64,000 nucleotides of DNA from Rhodobiaceae bacterium UBA4490. GTDB lineage: Bacteria > Pseudomonadota > Alphaproteobacteria > Parvibaculales > Parvibaculaceae. The stretch lies in the NCBI GenBank assembly GCA_002389665.1, contig DGNO01000006.1, forward strand, positions 223,800 to 287,799. The letters are read 5' to 3'. Under the pieces are notes generated by a model, which searched no databases, was not told the DNA's origin, and saw only the letters and a list, made by a program, of their open reading frames with translations. Position numbers and translations under genes: made by a program. Below, in pieces: positions 28,456 through 37,950 of the stretch. Positions within the stretch are counted from its first letter, which is position 1, and each line of letters begins with the position of its first letter.

Positions 28456-28935
28456 ATGGATACGAAAATGAAACGGCGAACATCCGGTAAGGCGAAAGGC
28501 CCCGAGGCCGGCCGTCCCCCTTCTCAGCGTCAGCTGCGGGTGGGCGAGCTGATCCGTCATGCGCTCTCCGATGTGCTCTCGCGCGGCAATGTGCAAGACC
28601 CGGTGCTGGAAACCGCCATCATCTCGGTCTCCGAGGTGAAGATGAGCCCGGACCTGCGCAATGCAACGGCCTATGTGGTGCCGCTCGGCCGTCAGGACCC
28701 CGCCCCCGTCATCGATGCCCTGAAACGGGCCCGCAAATTCCTGCGCGGCGAGCTCGCCCGCGAGGTCAATCTGCGGTATATGCCTGAACTTCGTTTCGCT
28801 TCCGATACGTCTTTCGATTATGCGGAAAATGTGGAAGGCCTGCTGCGCTCGCCGAAAGTCGCCCGCGATCTCGATGCGGATGACGATTGGGAGGGCGGGG
28901 ATGAAGACGACCTGCCCCGCGACGAGGAAGAATAG
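28456..28935 (+). CDS. rbfA: Ribosome-binding factor A
   Basis: Binds the 30S subunit during late 16S rRNA maturation. The 159 residues show the RbfA core [21 protein letters not shown] segment ([17 protein letters not shown] near 24-40), [21 protein letters not shown] near 57-77 and [19 protein letters not shown] near 96-114, with an acidic tail. An ATG at 28468 is a possible shorter start. It abuts truB: the TAG stop is followed directly by ATG. Confidence 0.95.
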   Translation: MDTKMKRRTSGKAKGPEAGRPPSQRQLRVGELIRHALSDVLSRGNVQDPVLETAIISVSEVKMSPDLRNATAYVVPLGRQDPAPVIDALKRARKFLRGELAREVNLRYMPELRFASDTSFDYAENVEGLLRSPKVARDLDADDDWEGGDEDDLPRDEEE

Positions 28936-29862
28936 ATGGCGCGCCGCCGCAAGGGCCGGCCCGTCAGCGGCTGGGTGATCATCGACAAGCCCGTAGGGCC
29001 CACTTCCACCCATGTCGTCAATATCGTCCGCCGGGCTTTCGATGCCCAGAAAGCGGGCCATGCCGGCACGCTCGATCCTTTGGCGACCGGCATTTTGCCG
29101 GTGGCGCTGGGCGAGGCGACGAAAACCATTCCCTTCGTCATGGATGCGCGCAAAACCTACCGCTTCACCGTGAAATGGGGCGAGGCGACGGCGACGGACG
29201 ATGCGGAGGGTGAGGTGATCGCCCGCAGCGATCTGCGCCCCGCCCGCGCGGAGATAGAGGCCGTTTTGTCCCGCTTTACCGGGGAAATCGAGCAGGTGCC
29301 GCCGCAATTTTCCGCCATTAAGGTGGAGGGCGAGCGGGCCTATGATCTGGCCCGCGCCGGGGTTGAGGTGGAGCTGAAGGCCCGCAAGGTCACGATTTTC
29401 AAGATCGAGCTGACGGGCATGCCGGACGAGGCCCATGCCGAGTTCGAGATCTTGTGCTCGAAAGGCACCTATGTGCGCTCCCTTGCCCGGGATATGGCCG
29501 AGGCTTTGGGCACCTGCGGGCATGTGGTCAAGCTGCACCGGGCCGCCACGGGGCCCTTTGCGGAAGCGGCGTCGATTCCTCTGGAAAAACTGAAAGACTT
29601 GAGCCATAGTGCGCCCGCTTCCGGCCCTTTGGAGGCGTTTTTGCTGCCGATCGAGACCGCGCTGGACGACATCCCGGCTCTGGCCTTAGACGGCAGCGAT
29701 ACGGCGAAATTGAAAAGAGGGCAGGCAGTGTTGCTGCGCGGGCGTGATGCCCCGGTATTCGACGGCCCGGTTTTGACCCTGCATAAGGGCGAGCCGGTGG
29801 CACTCACCGAATATGACCGGGGAAGTTTGAGGCCCGTGCGTGTTTTCAACCTTTCTCATTAG
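28936..29862 (+). CDS. truB: tRNA pseudouridine(55) synthase TruB
   Basis: Forms the T-loop pseudouridine 55. The 308 residues contain [17 protein letters not shown], the catalytic Asp in [17 protein letters not shown] near 40-56, and the TruB C-terminal region ([16 protein letters not shown]). It is directly downstream of rbfA and upstream of rpsO, a broadly conserved order. Confidence 0.96.
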   Translation: MARRRKGRPVSGWVIIDKPVGPTSTHVVNIVRRAFDAQKAGHAGTLDPLATGILPVALGEATKTIPFVMDARKTYRFTVKWGEATATDDAEGEVIARSDLRPARAEIEAVLSRFTGEIEQVPPQFSAIKVEGERAYDLARAGVEVELKARKVTIFKIELTGMPDEAHAEFEILCSKGTYVRSLARDMAEALGTCGHVVKLHRAATGPFAEAASIPLEKLKDLSHSAPASGPLEAFLLPIETALDDIPALALDGSDTAKLKRGQAVLLRGRDAPVFDGPVLTLHKGEPVALTEYDRGSLRPVRVFNLSH

Positions 29863-29870
29863 GAGTGACG

Positions 29871-30140
29871 ATGTCGATTACGGCCGAGCGTAAACAAGAG
29901 CTCATCAAAGAATTTGCCGCAGGCGCGGGCGACACGGGTTCGCCGGAAGTGCAGGTGGCCATCCTGACCGAACGGATCGCTAATCTCACCGGGCATTTCA
30001 AAACCCACGCGAAGGACAACCATTCGCGCCGCGGTCTGCTCAAGCTCGTGAGCCAGCGCCGCCGCCTTCTCGATTATGTGAAGGGCAAGGATCAGGCGCG
30101 GTATCAGGCGCTTATCCAGCGGCTCGGTATCCGGAGATAA
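29871..30140 (+). CDS. rpsO: 30S ribosomal protein S15
   Basis: 89-residue primary 16S rRNA-binding protein. [16 protein letters not shown] at the N-terminus, [27 protein letters not shown] and the [21 protein letters not shown] core are typical. ATG 29871 has AGGAG five bases upstream; an in-frame GTG at 29865 overlaps that site and is less likely. It is followed by a long structured leader before pnp. Confidence 0.97.
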   Translation: MSITAERKQELIKEFAAGAGDTGSPEVQVAILTERIANLTGHFKTHAKDNHSRRGLLKLVSQRRRLLDYVKGKDQARYQALIQRLGIRR

Positions 30141-30545
30141 GGGCTTTTGTTCATGGAACATGGCAAGCGCACGTGCCTTCATCCGTAAGGCGCGTGCGTT
30201 GTGCTTTGGGCCCGGCGGCTGTGGTCCCTGTGCCCTTGGCCCTCGTGTCCATGTACCAGCGCAAAGGTCCTGCGCCAGCCGATTGATGGCGCAAAGAACG
30301 GGCTTCAAGAAACTGTCTTGAGGCAAACGGGCGAAAGCCCGCTACGAAGAGAGACGATGTGTCCGATAAAGGTAAGCGGACAGGGAGCGGACCGGTTTTT
30401 TTCACGTCTCGAAAAAGCCGGTTCCTGGAGTAAGCCCCCGATCCCCCTTACCCGTCCGGCCGCGAGGAAACGCGGCACAATGATGTGCTGGCTGCATGGA
30501 GTTGGATAAACGCATGGAAGCAGCGGCACAGATTAGGAAACGATA
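30141..30545 (+). other. rpsO–pnp intergenic leader with two hairpins
   Basis: No gene is supported in these 405 bases. Two RNA hairpins stand out: 30168-30198, a 12-bp stem (one G-U pair) with a 7-base loop and no U-run; and 30391-30422, an 11-bp stem made of ACCGG plus a T-run pairing with an A-run plus CCGGT. In E. coli the equivalent region holds the rpsO terminator and the RNase III site through which PNPase autoregulates, so a similar role is possible here; that is inference. Confidence 0.5.
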
Positions 30546-32723
30546 ATGTTCGATATTACACGCGAAGAAATTGAATGGGGCGGACGGCCCCTGATCATCG
30601 AAACCGGTAAAGTGGCCCGTCAGGCGGACGGCGCGGTGCTGGTGACTTACGGCGAAACGACGGTGCTGGCGACGGCGGTTGCCGAGCGCGCGCCGAAACC
30701 CGGTCTGGACTTCTTTCCGCTGACCGTGAACTACCAGGAAAAGACATATGCGGCCGGTAAAATCCCCGGCGGCTTTTTCAAGCGCGAAGGCCGGCCGAGC
30801 GAAAAAGAAACGCTCGTCTCGCGGCTGATCGACCGTCCGATCCGTCCGCTCTTCCATTCCGCTTTCAAAAACGAAACGCAGATCATCGCAACCGTCGTCT
30901 CGCACGACATGGAAAACGATCCCGATATCGTTGCCATGATCGCGACCTCCGCGGCGCTGACCCTGTCGGGCATTCCCTTCATGGGGCCCATCGGCGCAGC
31001 GCGTGTCGGTTATATCAACGGCGAATATTCGCTGAACCCGATGATCGACGAGATGGTGGAAAGCCAGCTCGACCTCGTCGTCGCCGGTACGGGCGATGCC
31101 GTGATGATGGTGGAATCGGAAGCCAAGGAACTTTCCGAAGACGTCATGCTCGGCGCCGTGATGTTCGGCCATGAGCAGTTCCAGCCGGTGATCGACATGA
31201 TCATCCGCCTGGCGGAAAAAGCCGCCAAGGAACCGCGCCCGGTCGAAGCCGTGGACAATTCCGAACTTGAAGCCAAAGTGAAGGCGATTGCCGAAGCCGA
31301 TCTGCGCGCCGCGTATAAGATCGCCGACAAGGGCGAGCGCCAGAACAAGGTCGCCGAAGCCAAAGACAAAGTGATCGCGGAACTTGTGGGCGAAGATGAC
31401 GGCCCGGAAGTCGGCACGAAAGTCTCCGGCGCCTTCAAGAAGCTGGAAAAGAACATCGTGCGCGGCTCGATCATCGAGACCGGCAAGCGTATCGATGGCC
31501 GCGATCTGGAAACGGTGCGCCCCATCGTCTCCGAAACGCATATCCTGCCGCGCAGCCACGGCTCGGCGCTTTTCACCCGCGGTGAAACCCAGGCGCTTGT
31601 CGTAACGACGCTGGGCACGGGCGACGATGAGCAGTTCATCGACGCGCTGGAAGGCACCTATAAGGAAAACTTCCTGCTGCACTACAACTTCCCGCCTTAC
31701 TCCGTGGGTGAGACGGGCCGCGTGGGCTTCACCGGCCGGCGCGAAGTGGGCCACGGCAAGCTTGCCTGGCGGGCGCTGCGCGCCGTGCTGCCGGAGCGCG
31801 ATGCGTTCCCCTACACGATCCGTATCGTCTCGGAGATCACCGAATCCAACGGTTCCTCCTCCATGGCAACGGTTTGCGGCTCCTCGCTTTCCATGATGGA
31901 TGCAGGCGTGCCGCTGAAGCGCCCGGTGGCGGGTATCGCCATGGGTCTCATCAAGGAAGATAACGGCGTTGCCGTTCTCTCCGACATTCTGGGTGATGAG
32001 GACCATCTGGGTGATATGGACTTCAAAGTGGCCGGCACCTCCGAAGGCGTGACCTCGCTGCAGATGGACATCAAGATCACCGGCATCACCAAAGAGATTA
32101 TGGAAACCGCGCTCAACCAGGCCAAGGGCGGGCGTATGCATATTCTCGGTGAGATGTCGAAAGCGCTCACCGAAGCGCGGCCCGAACTCGGTGCTCATGC
32201 GCCGCGTATCGAAATGATCAAGATCCCGCAGGACAAGATCCGCGAAGTGATCGGCACGGGCGGCAAGGTCGTGCGTGAGATCGTCGAGAAAACCGGCGCG
32301 AAGGTCGATATCGGCGATGACGGCACGATCAAGGTCGCTTCTTCCAGCCAGGAAGCCATCGATGCGGCGCTGGCCTGGATCAAGGGCATCACCGCGGAGC
32401 CGGAAGTCGGCATGATCTACAAGGGCAAGGTCGTGAAAGTCGTCGATTTCGGCGCTTTCGTGAACTTCTTCGGCCCCCGCGACGGGCTGGTGCATATTTC
32501 CCAGCTCAAGCAGGAAAAAGTCGGTGCCGTTTCCGACGTTCTGAAGGAAGGCGACGAGGTTTTCGTGAAGCTCATGGGCTTCGATGACCGCGGTAAAGTG
32601 CGTCTTTCCATGAAGGTCGTGAACCAGGAAACGGGCGAGCTGATCGAGGGTATGGAAGATGCCAGCGATGATGGCGGCGAACGCCGCAGCCGCCGTCCGC
32701 GCAAGAAAGCGGATGCCGATTAA
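30546..32723 (+). CDS. pnp: Polyribonucleotide nucleotidyltransferase (PNPase)
   Basis: Phosphorolytic 3'-5' exoribonuclease of the degradosome. The 725 residues show two RNase PH repeats (first: GEVVL-type [14 protein letters not shown]; second: [20 protein letters not shown] near 340-359 and [14 protein letters not shown] near 436-449), the KH domain ([16 protein letters not shown] near 560-575) and an S1 domain near 618-690. Closed by a strong terminator. Confidence 0.97.
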   Translation: MFDITREEIEWGGRPLIIETGKVARQADGAVLVTYGETTVLATAVAERAPKPGLDFFPLTVNYQEKTYAAGKIPGGFFKREGRPSEKETLVSRLIDRPIRPLFHSAFKNETQIIATVVSHDMENDPDIVAMIATSAALTLSGIPFMGPIGAARVGYINGEYSLNPMIDEMVESQLDLVVAGTGDAVMMVESEAKELSEDVMLGAVMFGHEQFQPVIDMIIRLAEKAAKEPRPVEAVDNSELEAKVKAIAEADLRAAYKIADKGERQNKVAEAKDKVIAELVGEDDGPEVGTKVSGAFKKLEKNIVRGSIIETGKRIDGRDLETVRPIVSETHILPRSHGSALFTRGETQALVVTTLGTGDDEQFIDALEGTYKENFLLHYNFPPYSVGETGRVGFTGRREVGHGKLAWRALRAVLPERDAFPYTIRIVSEITESNGSSSMATVCGSSLSMMDAGVPLKRPVAGIAMGLIKEDNGVAVLSDILGDEDHLGDMDFKVAGTSEGVTSLQMDIKITGITKEIMETALNQAKGGRMHILGEMSKALTEARPELGAHAPRIEMIKIPQDKIREVIGTGGKVVREIVEKTGAKVDIGDDGTIKVASSSQEAIDAALAWIKGITAEPEVGMIYKGKVVKVVDFGAFVNFFGPRDGLVHISQLKQEKVGAVSDVLKEGDEVFVKLMGFDDRGKVRLSMKVVNQETGELIEGMEDASDDGGERRSRRPRKKADAD

Positions 32724-32797
32724 AAGCTTTGCTTAAGCACAAGCGTGAGAGCGGGCGCAATTCTCTTGCATTGAGCCCGCCAAACACGGCAAAAAAA

Positions 32798-32830
32798 GGG
32801 GCGGTCTTCGGATCGCCCCGTTTTATTTTG
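32798..32830 (+). terminator. Rho-independent terminator after pnp
   Basis: GGGGCGGTC pairs with GATCGCCCC around a UUCG tetraloop (9-bp stem, one G-U), followed by GTTTTATTTT. Very likely the end of the rimP-pnp transcript. Confidence 0.85.
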
Positions 32831-32846
32831 AAAGGGCGAGAGGTCG

Positions 32847-33524
32847 ATGCGGTTTAAGGCAAGAACCTTGGGAGCCGGTGCCGGCTTTCTGGCGGCGCTG
32901 ATCTGGGCAACGGCCTCGGGGCCGGCGCGCGCGCAGGAAGATGCGGCGCAGCGTTCCATCCCGGACGAATACCGCTGGGAAAACGTCATCACCGATTTCG
33001 ATAAGAGCCGTTTGGAGCGGGCGGATGAAGCCCTTGCGCTCGGCAATGAAGAGGCGGCGGCGGCCGACGGCGTGAGCTATGACGACCGTCTGGCGCTGAA
33101 ATCCGTCATGGACGCGAAAGCCGTTCCCGTCGATGACAGCCATCTTCTGGGCTGGCGCGGCTGCCGCATGATCAAGGTCGGCGGGCGCTTTGCCGGGCTT
33201 GCCGTCTATCCCTTTTTCGATTGCCGTATCACCGTCGTGGACGGTTTTCTCTTTTTCGAAAAGCGCTCGGGCTCGCAGCGCATGAGCGGGCGGCTATACC
33301 AGAACGATGCGCTCTCGCGCATTCTGCTTGCCGCGCCGACTTATAATGACGCGCCGCAGCGTCCTTATATGAGCGAGGCGGATGAAAACACCGACCCGCA
33401 AATTCAAAACGCGGTGGGCGTGCTCAATCAGCTTGAAGACGGGCGCTTGCGCATTCTCTTTCCCTGGCCCGCGCTGGAGGCGAGCTACACCGTGCTCGAG
33501 CTGCGCTCTCTCGATAATCTTTAA
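32847..33524 (+). CDS. DUF4893 domain-containing exported protein
   Basis: 225 residues. An N-terminal signal peptide is clear (RFKARTLGAGAGFLAALIWA then ASGPARA ahead of QED), so the protein is exported to the periplasm. The rest matches DUF4893: WENVITDFDKSRLERADEAL, the GCRMIKVG and YPFFDCRI segments with two Cys that could form a disulfide, GSQRMSGRLY, and the C-terminal RILFPWPALEASYTVLELR. Function unknown. It lies alone between the pnp terminator and a bidirectional terminator. Confidence 0.85.
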   Translation: MRFKARTLGAGAGFLAALIWATASGPARAQEDAAQRSIPDEYRWENVITDFDKSRLERADEALALGNEEAAAADGVSYDDRLALKSVMDAKAVPVDDSHLLGWRGCRMIKVGGRFAGLAVYPFFDCRITVVDGFLFFEKRSGSQRMSGRLYQNDALSRILLAAPTYNDAPQRPYMSEADENTDPQIQNAVGVLNQLEDGRLRILFPWPALEASYTVLELRSLDNL

Positions 33525-33544
33525 GAACGCTCTTTCAGGACAAC

Positions 33545-33573
33545 AAAAAAGCCGCGTCACGACGCGGCTTTTT
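33545..33573. terminator. Bidirectional terminator between the DUF4893 gene and fabI
   Basis: GCCGCGT pairs with ACGCGGC around CACG, with six A's before and five T's after, so it can terminate both convergent genes. Confidence 0.85.
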
Positions 33574-33595
33574 GCATGTTTGGAGTTTCTTCCGC

Positions 33596-34471
33596 TTATT
33601 CGGCGGCGTTCTTGTCGCCGTTTGCCGGACCCGGCGCAACCAATTCTTCCAGATCGCTCGCCTTCGGCATGCCGATAATGTTGTAGCCCGCATCGACATG
33701 GTGCACTTCGCCCGTCACGCGAGTGGAAAGATCGGAGAGAAGATAAAGCGCGGCGCCGCCCACATGTTCCAGCTCGATCGTTTCCTTGATCGGCGCATGG
33801 GTCTTGTTCCATTTGAACACGAGCCGTGCAGAGCCGACGGCGGAGCCTGCGAGCGTGCGCATGGGACCGGCGGAGATTGCATTGACGCGGATGCCGTCCC
33901 GGCCGAGATCGGCGGCAAGATAGCGCACGCTTGCCTCGAGCGCGGCTTTGGCAACGCCCATGACGTTGTAATTCGGCATGACGCGTTCGGCGCCTGCATA
34001 AGTCAGCGTGATCAGCGAGCCGCCTTCGCTCATCAGATCATGCGCGCGGCGCGCCACATCCGTGAAGGAGTAGCAGGAGATTTCCATCGTCTGGCGGAAA
34101 TTGTCGCGGGAGGTGTCGACATAGCGGCCCTTAAGCTCGCTTTTGTCGGAATAGGCGATGGCGTGAACGATGAAGTCGAGCTTGCCCCATTTTTCTTTCA
34201 GCGTCTTGAAGGCGGCATCGAGGCTTGCCTCGTCCATCACATCGCAAGGCAGCAGCAATTTTGCGCCGAGCGAGTCCGCCAGCGGCTTGACCCGCCGCCC
34301 GAACTGATCGCCCTGATAGGTGAAGGCCAGCTCGGCGCCATGCGCGGCGGCGGCTTTGGCAATCCCCCAGGCGATGGAATGGTCGTTGGCGACCCCCATA
34401 ATCAGGCCGCGTTTGCCTGCCAAAAGCGCGCCTTGCTCGAAAGCGCTTCCACGCGTAACTGCCCCGTCCAT
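33596..34471 (-). CDS. fabI: Enoyl-[acyl-carrier-protein] reductase (NADH) FabI
   Basis: Last reductive step of fatty acid elongation. The 291 residues have the FabI nucleotide loop GLIMGVANDHSIAWGIAKA near 22-40 and the Tyr-x6-Lys active site YNVMGVAK. The N-terminus is about 18 residues longer than in E. coli. It ends the minus-strand run fabA-fabB-fabI. Confidence 0.95.
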   Translation of the reverse strand: MDGAVTRGSAFEQGALLAGKRGLIMGVANDHSIAWGIAKAAAAHGAELAFTYQGDQFGRRVKPLADSLGAKLLLPCDVMDEASLDAAFKTLKEKWGKLDFIVHAIAYSDKSELKGRYVDTSRDNFRQTMEISCYSFTDVARRAHDLMSEGGSLITLTYAGAERVMPNYNVMGVAKAALEASVRYLAADLGRDGIRVNAISAGPMRTLAGSAVGSARLVFKWNKTHAPIKETIELEHVGGAALYLLSDLSTRVTGEVHHVDAGYNIIGMPKASDLEELVAPGPANGDKNAAE

Positions 34472-34580
34472 GTCGTTTCGCTCTCGCTATTCCGTCCCAG
34501 AACGGGACATCTCCCAGTTTCCCCTATTCCGATATGCAAACATCGCCCCAACCACCGGGCGGCATGCAGACCGGTCTTAC

Positions 34581-35795
34581 TCAGGCATCCAGCTTTTTCA
34601 TCACCAGGCAGCCGTTCGTGCCGCCAAAGCCGAAGCTGTTGGACATCACGCAGTTGACCTCGGTGTCCTGGCGCTCGCGCACGATATTGGCGGAAGCCAC
34701 GGCCGGGTCGATTTCGTCGATATTGGCGGATTCGCAAATGAAGCCATTGCCCATCATGAGCAGCGAATAGATCGCTTCATGTACCCCGGCAGCGCCCTGC
34801 GCATGGCCGGAGAGCGATTTCGTCGCGCTGATCGGCGGCATCTTGTCGCCGAACACGGTTTTGATCGCCTCGATCTCGGGAATGTCGCCGACGGGCGTCG
34901 AGGTCGCATGCGGATTGATGTAGTCGATCGGGTCTTTCACCGTTTCGAGCGCCAGCTTCATGGCGCGCACCGCCCCTTCGCCGGAGGGCGCCACCATGTC
35001 CGCGCCGTCCGAGGTCGCGCCATAGCCGATGATCTCAGCATAGATTTTCGCGCCGCGCGCCTTGGCATGTTCGAGTTCCTCGAGCACCAGAACGCCGCCG
35101 CCGCCGGAAATCACGAAGCCGTCGCGGTTCACGTCATAGGCGCGTGAGGCTTTGGCCGGCGTGTCGTTATATTTCGAGGACATGGCGCCCATCGCATCGA
35201 AGAGACAGGAAAGCGTCCAGTCGAGCTCTTCGCCGCCACCGGCAAACATCATGTCCTGCTTGCCCCATTGAATTTGCTCCGCCGCATTGCCGATGCAGTG
35301 CGTGGAAGTGGTGCAGGCGGACGAGATGGAATAGCTCGGGCCTTTGATTTTGAAGAGTGTGGAAAGGTTGGCCGAGACCGTGCTCGACATGGCTTTCGGC
35401 ACTGAGGTCGGGCCGATCTTGCGCGGGCTCTTCTCGCGGGTGATGTCGGCGGCGGCGACGATGGCTTTCGTCGAAGCCCCGCCCGAGCCCAGCACCATGC
35501 CGGTGCGCTCATTGGAGATTTCGTGCGGTTCCAGACCCGCATCGCGGATCGCCTGTTCCATGGCGATGTAGGTATAGGCTGCGCCGTCGCCCATGAAGCG
35601 GCGGGTCTTGCGGTCCAGCACTTCTTCCAGGTCCAGCTTCAAGGAGCCGTGGACCTGACTGCGGAACCCGTATTTCGTGTAATCTTCCGCATGAACGATG
35701 CCGGAGCGCGCATCGCGCAAGCTGGCCAGCACTTCTTGCGTGTTATTGCCGAGGGAGGAAACGACACCCATCCCGGTAATGACGACACGCCTCAT
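34581..35795 (-). CDS. fabB: 3-oxoacyl-[acyl-carrier-protein] synthase I FabB
   Basis: Condensing enzyme of unsaturated fatty acid synthesis. 404 residues with catalytic Cys161 ([12 protein letters not shown]) and the two His in [10 protein letters not shown] and [10 protein letters not shown]. FabB rather than FabF is supported by the THCIG context and by position directly downstream of fabA, an arrangement conserved in rhizobia. The gene is separated from fabA by 166 bases. Confidence 0.95.
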   Translation of the reverse strand: MRRVVITGMGVVSSLGNNTQEVLASLRDARSGIVHAEDYTKYGFRSQVHGSLKLDLEEVLDRKTRRFMGDGAAYTYIAMEQAIRDAGLEPHEISNERTGMVLGSGGASTKAIVAAADITREKSPRKIGPTSVPKAMSSTVSANLSTLFKIKGPSYSISSACTTSTHCIGNAAEQIQWGKQDMMFAGGGEELDWTLSCLFDAMGAMSSKYNDTPAKASRAYDVNRDGFVISGGGGVLVLEELEHAKARGAKIYAEIIGYGATSDGADMVAPSGEGAVRAMKLALETVKDPIDYINPHATSTPVGDIPEIEAIKTVFGDKMPPISATKSLSGHAQGAAGVHEAIYSLLMMGNGFICESANIDEIDPAVASANIVRERQDTEVNCVMSNSFGFGGTNGCLVMKKLDA

Positions 35796-35961
35796 GATTA
35801 CTCTCCCTTGCTCAACCGGCTTTTGCCTGGCCGGAAGTCCCGTAAGCCGCCTATTTCAAAGGCGGCCAGCCGGGGGCGAAATGTACCTTGATTTGCGATG
35901 CCTTGCGAGCCAAAGCAGGCCTTACCGAACGCACGAATAGCAGAGGCAAAAGGCCCGGGCT

Positions 35962-36483
35962 TTAAGCCGTGGCTTCTTCGCCGCCCGCAACGACGACGCG
36001 CAAATCCTCTGCCTTATAGATAGGTTCGCCGTCGGCTTTCAAAACACCGTCCGCCTGCAGCAGCACCAGTTTGCGGTTGATAACCCGCTTCAGGTCGATC
36101 ACATATTCGAGCACTTTGGTCTTCGGCGTGACCATGCCGGAGAATTTCACCGAGCCGACGCCGATTGCCCGGCCCTTGCCTTTGGCGCCCATCCAGCCAA
36201 GGAAGAAGCCGACGAGCTGCCACATGCCGTCGAGGCCGAGGCAGCCCGGCATGATCGGGTCGCCTTCGAAATGGCAGGGGAAGAACCAGCGGTCTTCGTT
36301 GATCTCATACTGCGCGATGATCTGGCCTTTGCCATATTCCCCGCCCTCGGCGGAAATATTGACGATCCGGTCGATCATCAGCATCGGCGGCAGGGGCAAT
36401 TGCGCGTTTCCCGGCCCGAAAAGCTTGCCATGCGCGCAGTCCAACAAATCTTCGTATGAGTAGCTCGACTTCTGTTCCGCCAT
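35962..36483 (-). CDS. fabA: 3-hydroxydecanoyl-[acyl-carrier-protein] dehydratase/isomerase FabA
   Basis: Dehydratase and trans-2/cis-3 isomerase that starts the anaerobic unsaturated fatty acid branch. With the ATG at 36483 the protein is 173 residues, close to the E. coli 172, and the catalytic His71 ([14 protein letters not shown]) and Asp85 (CLGLDGMW) fall at the expected sites. A TTG at 36516 is a longer alternative. Divergent from irr, as in other Rhizobiales. Confidence 0.95.
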   Translation of the reverse strand: MAEQKSSYSYEDLLDCAHGKLFGPGNAQLPLPPMLMIDRIVNISAEGGEYGKGQIIAQYEINEDRWFFPCHFEGDPIMPGCLGLDGMWQLVGFFLGWMGAKGKGRAIGVGSVKFSGMVTPKTKVLEYVIDLKRVINRKLVLLQADGVLKADGEPIYKAEDLRVVVAGGEEATA

Positions 36484-36517
36484 CCTGTGCCCAATCCCTG
36501 GCCAGCGAGCCTGCAAG

Positions 36518-36535
36518 GGTCCCTTTAAAGAGACC
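36518..36535. promoter_or_regulatory. Near-palindrome in the fabA leader
   Basis: GGTCCCTTTAAAGAGACC is symmetrical at 16 of 18 positions and lies 35 bases upstream of the fabA ATG. Its position suits an operator for a fatty-acid regulator, but no known consensus is matched. Confidence 0.35.
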
Positions 36536-36654
36536 GGCTCATGTTTAATTATTCTGTCGCGCTTCCTAACACACCCGGGGGGCCGCGCAAACCCTCACGA
36601 TAGGCCCTGGGAGGCCGCCCGGGCCCGGCGCCTAAGGGCTTATTTGACGGGACC

Positions 36655-36684
36655 TTGACATGGGCGCGGATTTACCCACATTCT
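36655..36684 (+). promoter_or_regulatory. Candidate irr promoter
   Basis: A perfect TTGACA (36655-36660) with a weak -10 CATTCT (36679-36684) at 18 bases. The palindrome at 36693 would fall at or just after the transcription start. Confidence 0.4.
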
Positions 36685-36692
36685 GTGTCAGA

Positions 36693-36707
36693 TTGTAATG
36701 ATTACAA
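36693..36707. promoter_or_regulatory. Perfect 7-1-7 palindrome upstream of irr, Fur-family box-like
   Basis: TTGTAATGATTACAA is a perfect inverted repeat with the 7-1-7 geometry of Fur-superfamily boxes and differs from the PerR box TTATAATNATTATAA at one symmetric pair. It lies 98 bases before irr, just downstream of the candidate promoter. Irr autoregulation or control by the other Fur-family protein is likely. Confidence 0.6.
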
Positions 36708-36804
36708 ACTGCGTCCGCAGCAGGGGCTTTCGGCCCGTAAAGGACGCAGGGTATTGCAAGGTGCAATGGCCCTGGATTTGGGGCCTGAGTGACGGACCAG
36801 AGTT

Positions 36805-37230
36805 ATGGACATGGAAAAAGAGCGCCCCTTCAGCCAGACCCTCAACCGGCTCCGCGACGCCGGGCTGCGGCCGACACGCCAGCGCCTGGCGCTTGGGCGG
36901 CTGCTCTTTGATGGCGGCGAGCGCCATGTCACGGCCGAGGTTCTTCACGAAGAAGCGACGGGGCAGGGGATTTCCGTTTCCCTGGCGACCGTTTACAACA
37001 CGCTGCATCAATTCACCGATGCGGGTCTCCTGCGGCAGGTTGTGGTGGATGCCTCGCGCACCTATTTCGACACGAACACCGACGATCACCATCACTTCTT
37101 CAAGGAAGATGATGGCTCGCTGATGGATATTCCCGGCGATCATATCGAGGTGGCGGGCCTGCCCAAGGCCCCGGATGGCAGCGAAGTCGCCCGTGTCGAT
37201 GTTATCGTGCGGCTGAAATCGGCCTCCTAA
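36805..37230 (+). CDS. irr: Iron response regulator Irr (Fur superfamily)
   Basis: 141-residue Fur-superfamily regulator that in rhizobia controls haem and iron genes according to haem status. It has the winged-helix region (GLRPTRQRLALGRLLF; SVSLATVYNTLHQFTDAGLL) and the Irr-type histidine cluster TDDHHHFF near 92-98 that binds haem. There is no Cys at all, so the Cys-Pro haem regulatory motif of Bradyrhizobium Irr is missing, as in Rhizobium Irr. Divergent neighbour fabA and downstream rubrerythrin fit known Irr contexts. Two regulatory palindromes flank it. Confidence 0.93.
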   Translation: MDMEKERPFSQTLNRLRDAGLRPTRQRLALGRLLFDGGERHVTAEVLHEEATGQGISVSLATVYNTLHQFTDAGLLRQVVVDASRTYFDTNTDDHHHFFKEDDGSLMDIPGDHIEVAGLPKAPDGSEVARVDVIVRLKSAS

Positions 37231-37262
37231 GCCTTCTGCTTGTTACTTGTGCAAATCGTTCT

Positions 37263-37291
37263 CAACTTTTTAGAATTGCTCTAAAGAGTTG
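37263..37291. promoter_or_regulatory. Extended dyad (Irr-box-like) overlapping the rubrerythrin promoter
   Basis: CAACTTTTTAGA (37263-37274) and TCTAAAGAGTTG (37280-37291) form an inverted repeat with 11 of 12 matches around ATTGC. The core TTTAGA-N5-TCTAAA resembles the iron control element bound by Irr. It overlaps the -35 of the rubrerythrin promoter, the position expected for repression. As RNA it could also fold after the irr stop, but no U-run follows. Confidence 0.55.
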
Positions 37292-37317
37292 ACGAACCCC
37301 TTTCGTGCGCTTAATCT
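37289..37317 (+). promoter_or_regulatory. Candidate rubrerythrin promoter
   Basis: TTGACG (37289-37294) and TAATCT (37312-37317) are 17 bases apart, about 130 bases before the rubrerythrin ATG. The -35 is inside the dyad at 37263-37291. Confidence 0.6.
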
Positions 37318-37448
37318 TTGATTCCAAGGGATGGGGGCAAAACAATAAGCGCTCCCCCTCCCCCGCATGATTGAAGCAGCCCGACCCCGCACCATCCGGC
37401 CCATGCTGATGAGCATGCCCGGGGGGTCTAACAGGTGAGGAGGACGAC

Positions 37449-37868
37449 ATGTCGCTTGCAAGCAGTAAGACTCTCGAAAATCTGAAAGAAGCCTTTGCCG
37501 GTGAAAGCCAGGCGAACCGCCGCTATCTCTATTTCGCTCAGAAAGCGGACGTGGAAGGCTACAACGATGTTGCCGCCGTTTTCCGCTCTACCGCGGAAGG
37601 CGAGACGGGCCACGCGCACGGCCATCTGGAATTCTTGGAAGAAGTGGGCGATCCGGCAACGGGCGAGCCCATCGGCGATACCTCGAAAAACCTGAAAGCG
37701 GCGATTGCCGGTGAGACCCATGAGTACACGGATATGTATCCGGGCATGGCGCGCACCGCCCGCGAAGAAGGTTTCGACGAGATTGCCGACTGGTTCGAAA
37801 CGCTGGCCAAGGCGGAAAAGAGCCATGCCGGCCGCTTCCAGAAAGCGCTCGACAGCCTCGACAGCTAA
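37449..37868 (+). CDS. Rubrerythrin family protein (ferritin-like diiron domain only)
   Basis: 139-residue four-helix diiron protein, family function peroxide reduction. Two E-x-x-H pairs are visible (ETGH near 54-57; EKSH near 124-127), with other Glu ligands in [13 protein letters not shown] and [10 protein letters not shown]. The C-terminal rubredoxin domain of classical rubrerythrin is absent, so electrons must come from another protein; the Fe-S protein encoded next is a candidate. GAGGAGG precedes the ATG. A terminator follows the gene. Confidence 0.93.
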   Translation: MSLASSKTLENLKEAFAGESQANRRYLYFAQKADVEGYNDVAAVFRSTAEGETGHAHGHLEFLEEVGDPATGEPIGDTSKNLKAAIAGETHEYTDMYPGMARTAREEGFDEIADWFETLAKAEKSHAGRFQKALDSLDS

Positions 37869-37875
37869 GAACGGA

Positions 37876-37907
37876 AGCCTGCCGGTCCGCACCCCGGCAG
37901 GCTTTTC
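37876..37907 (+). terminator. Terminator after rubrerythrin
   Basis: AGCCTGCCGG pairs with CCGGCAGGCT (10 bp) followed by TTTTCT. Only about 45 bases remain before the next gene, so the Fe-S gene may depend on readthrough or a separate promoter. Confidence 0.75.
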
Positions 37908-37950
37908 TCTTACGCATAAGATGCCCCCTTAATCAGGAAGAGGACCCCTG

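Larger units (their letters stand above)
36484..36804. other. Divergent fabA–irr regulatory region
   Basis: 321 bases without a gene. It holds a near-palindrome in the fabA leader, a candidate irr promoter and a perfect 15-bp palindrome (listed separately). The middle (about 36570-36640) is very GC-rich. Confidence 0.6.

Noticed and set aside
30201..30509. 102-codon open frame between rpsO and pnp
   Set aside because: Trp/Arg/Pro/Cys-rich composition, no ribosome-binding site, and it lies across strong RNA hairpins of the pnp leader.
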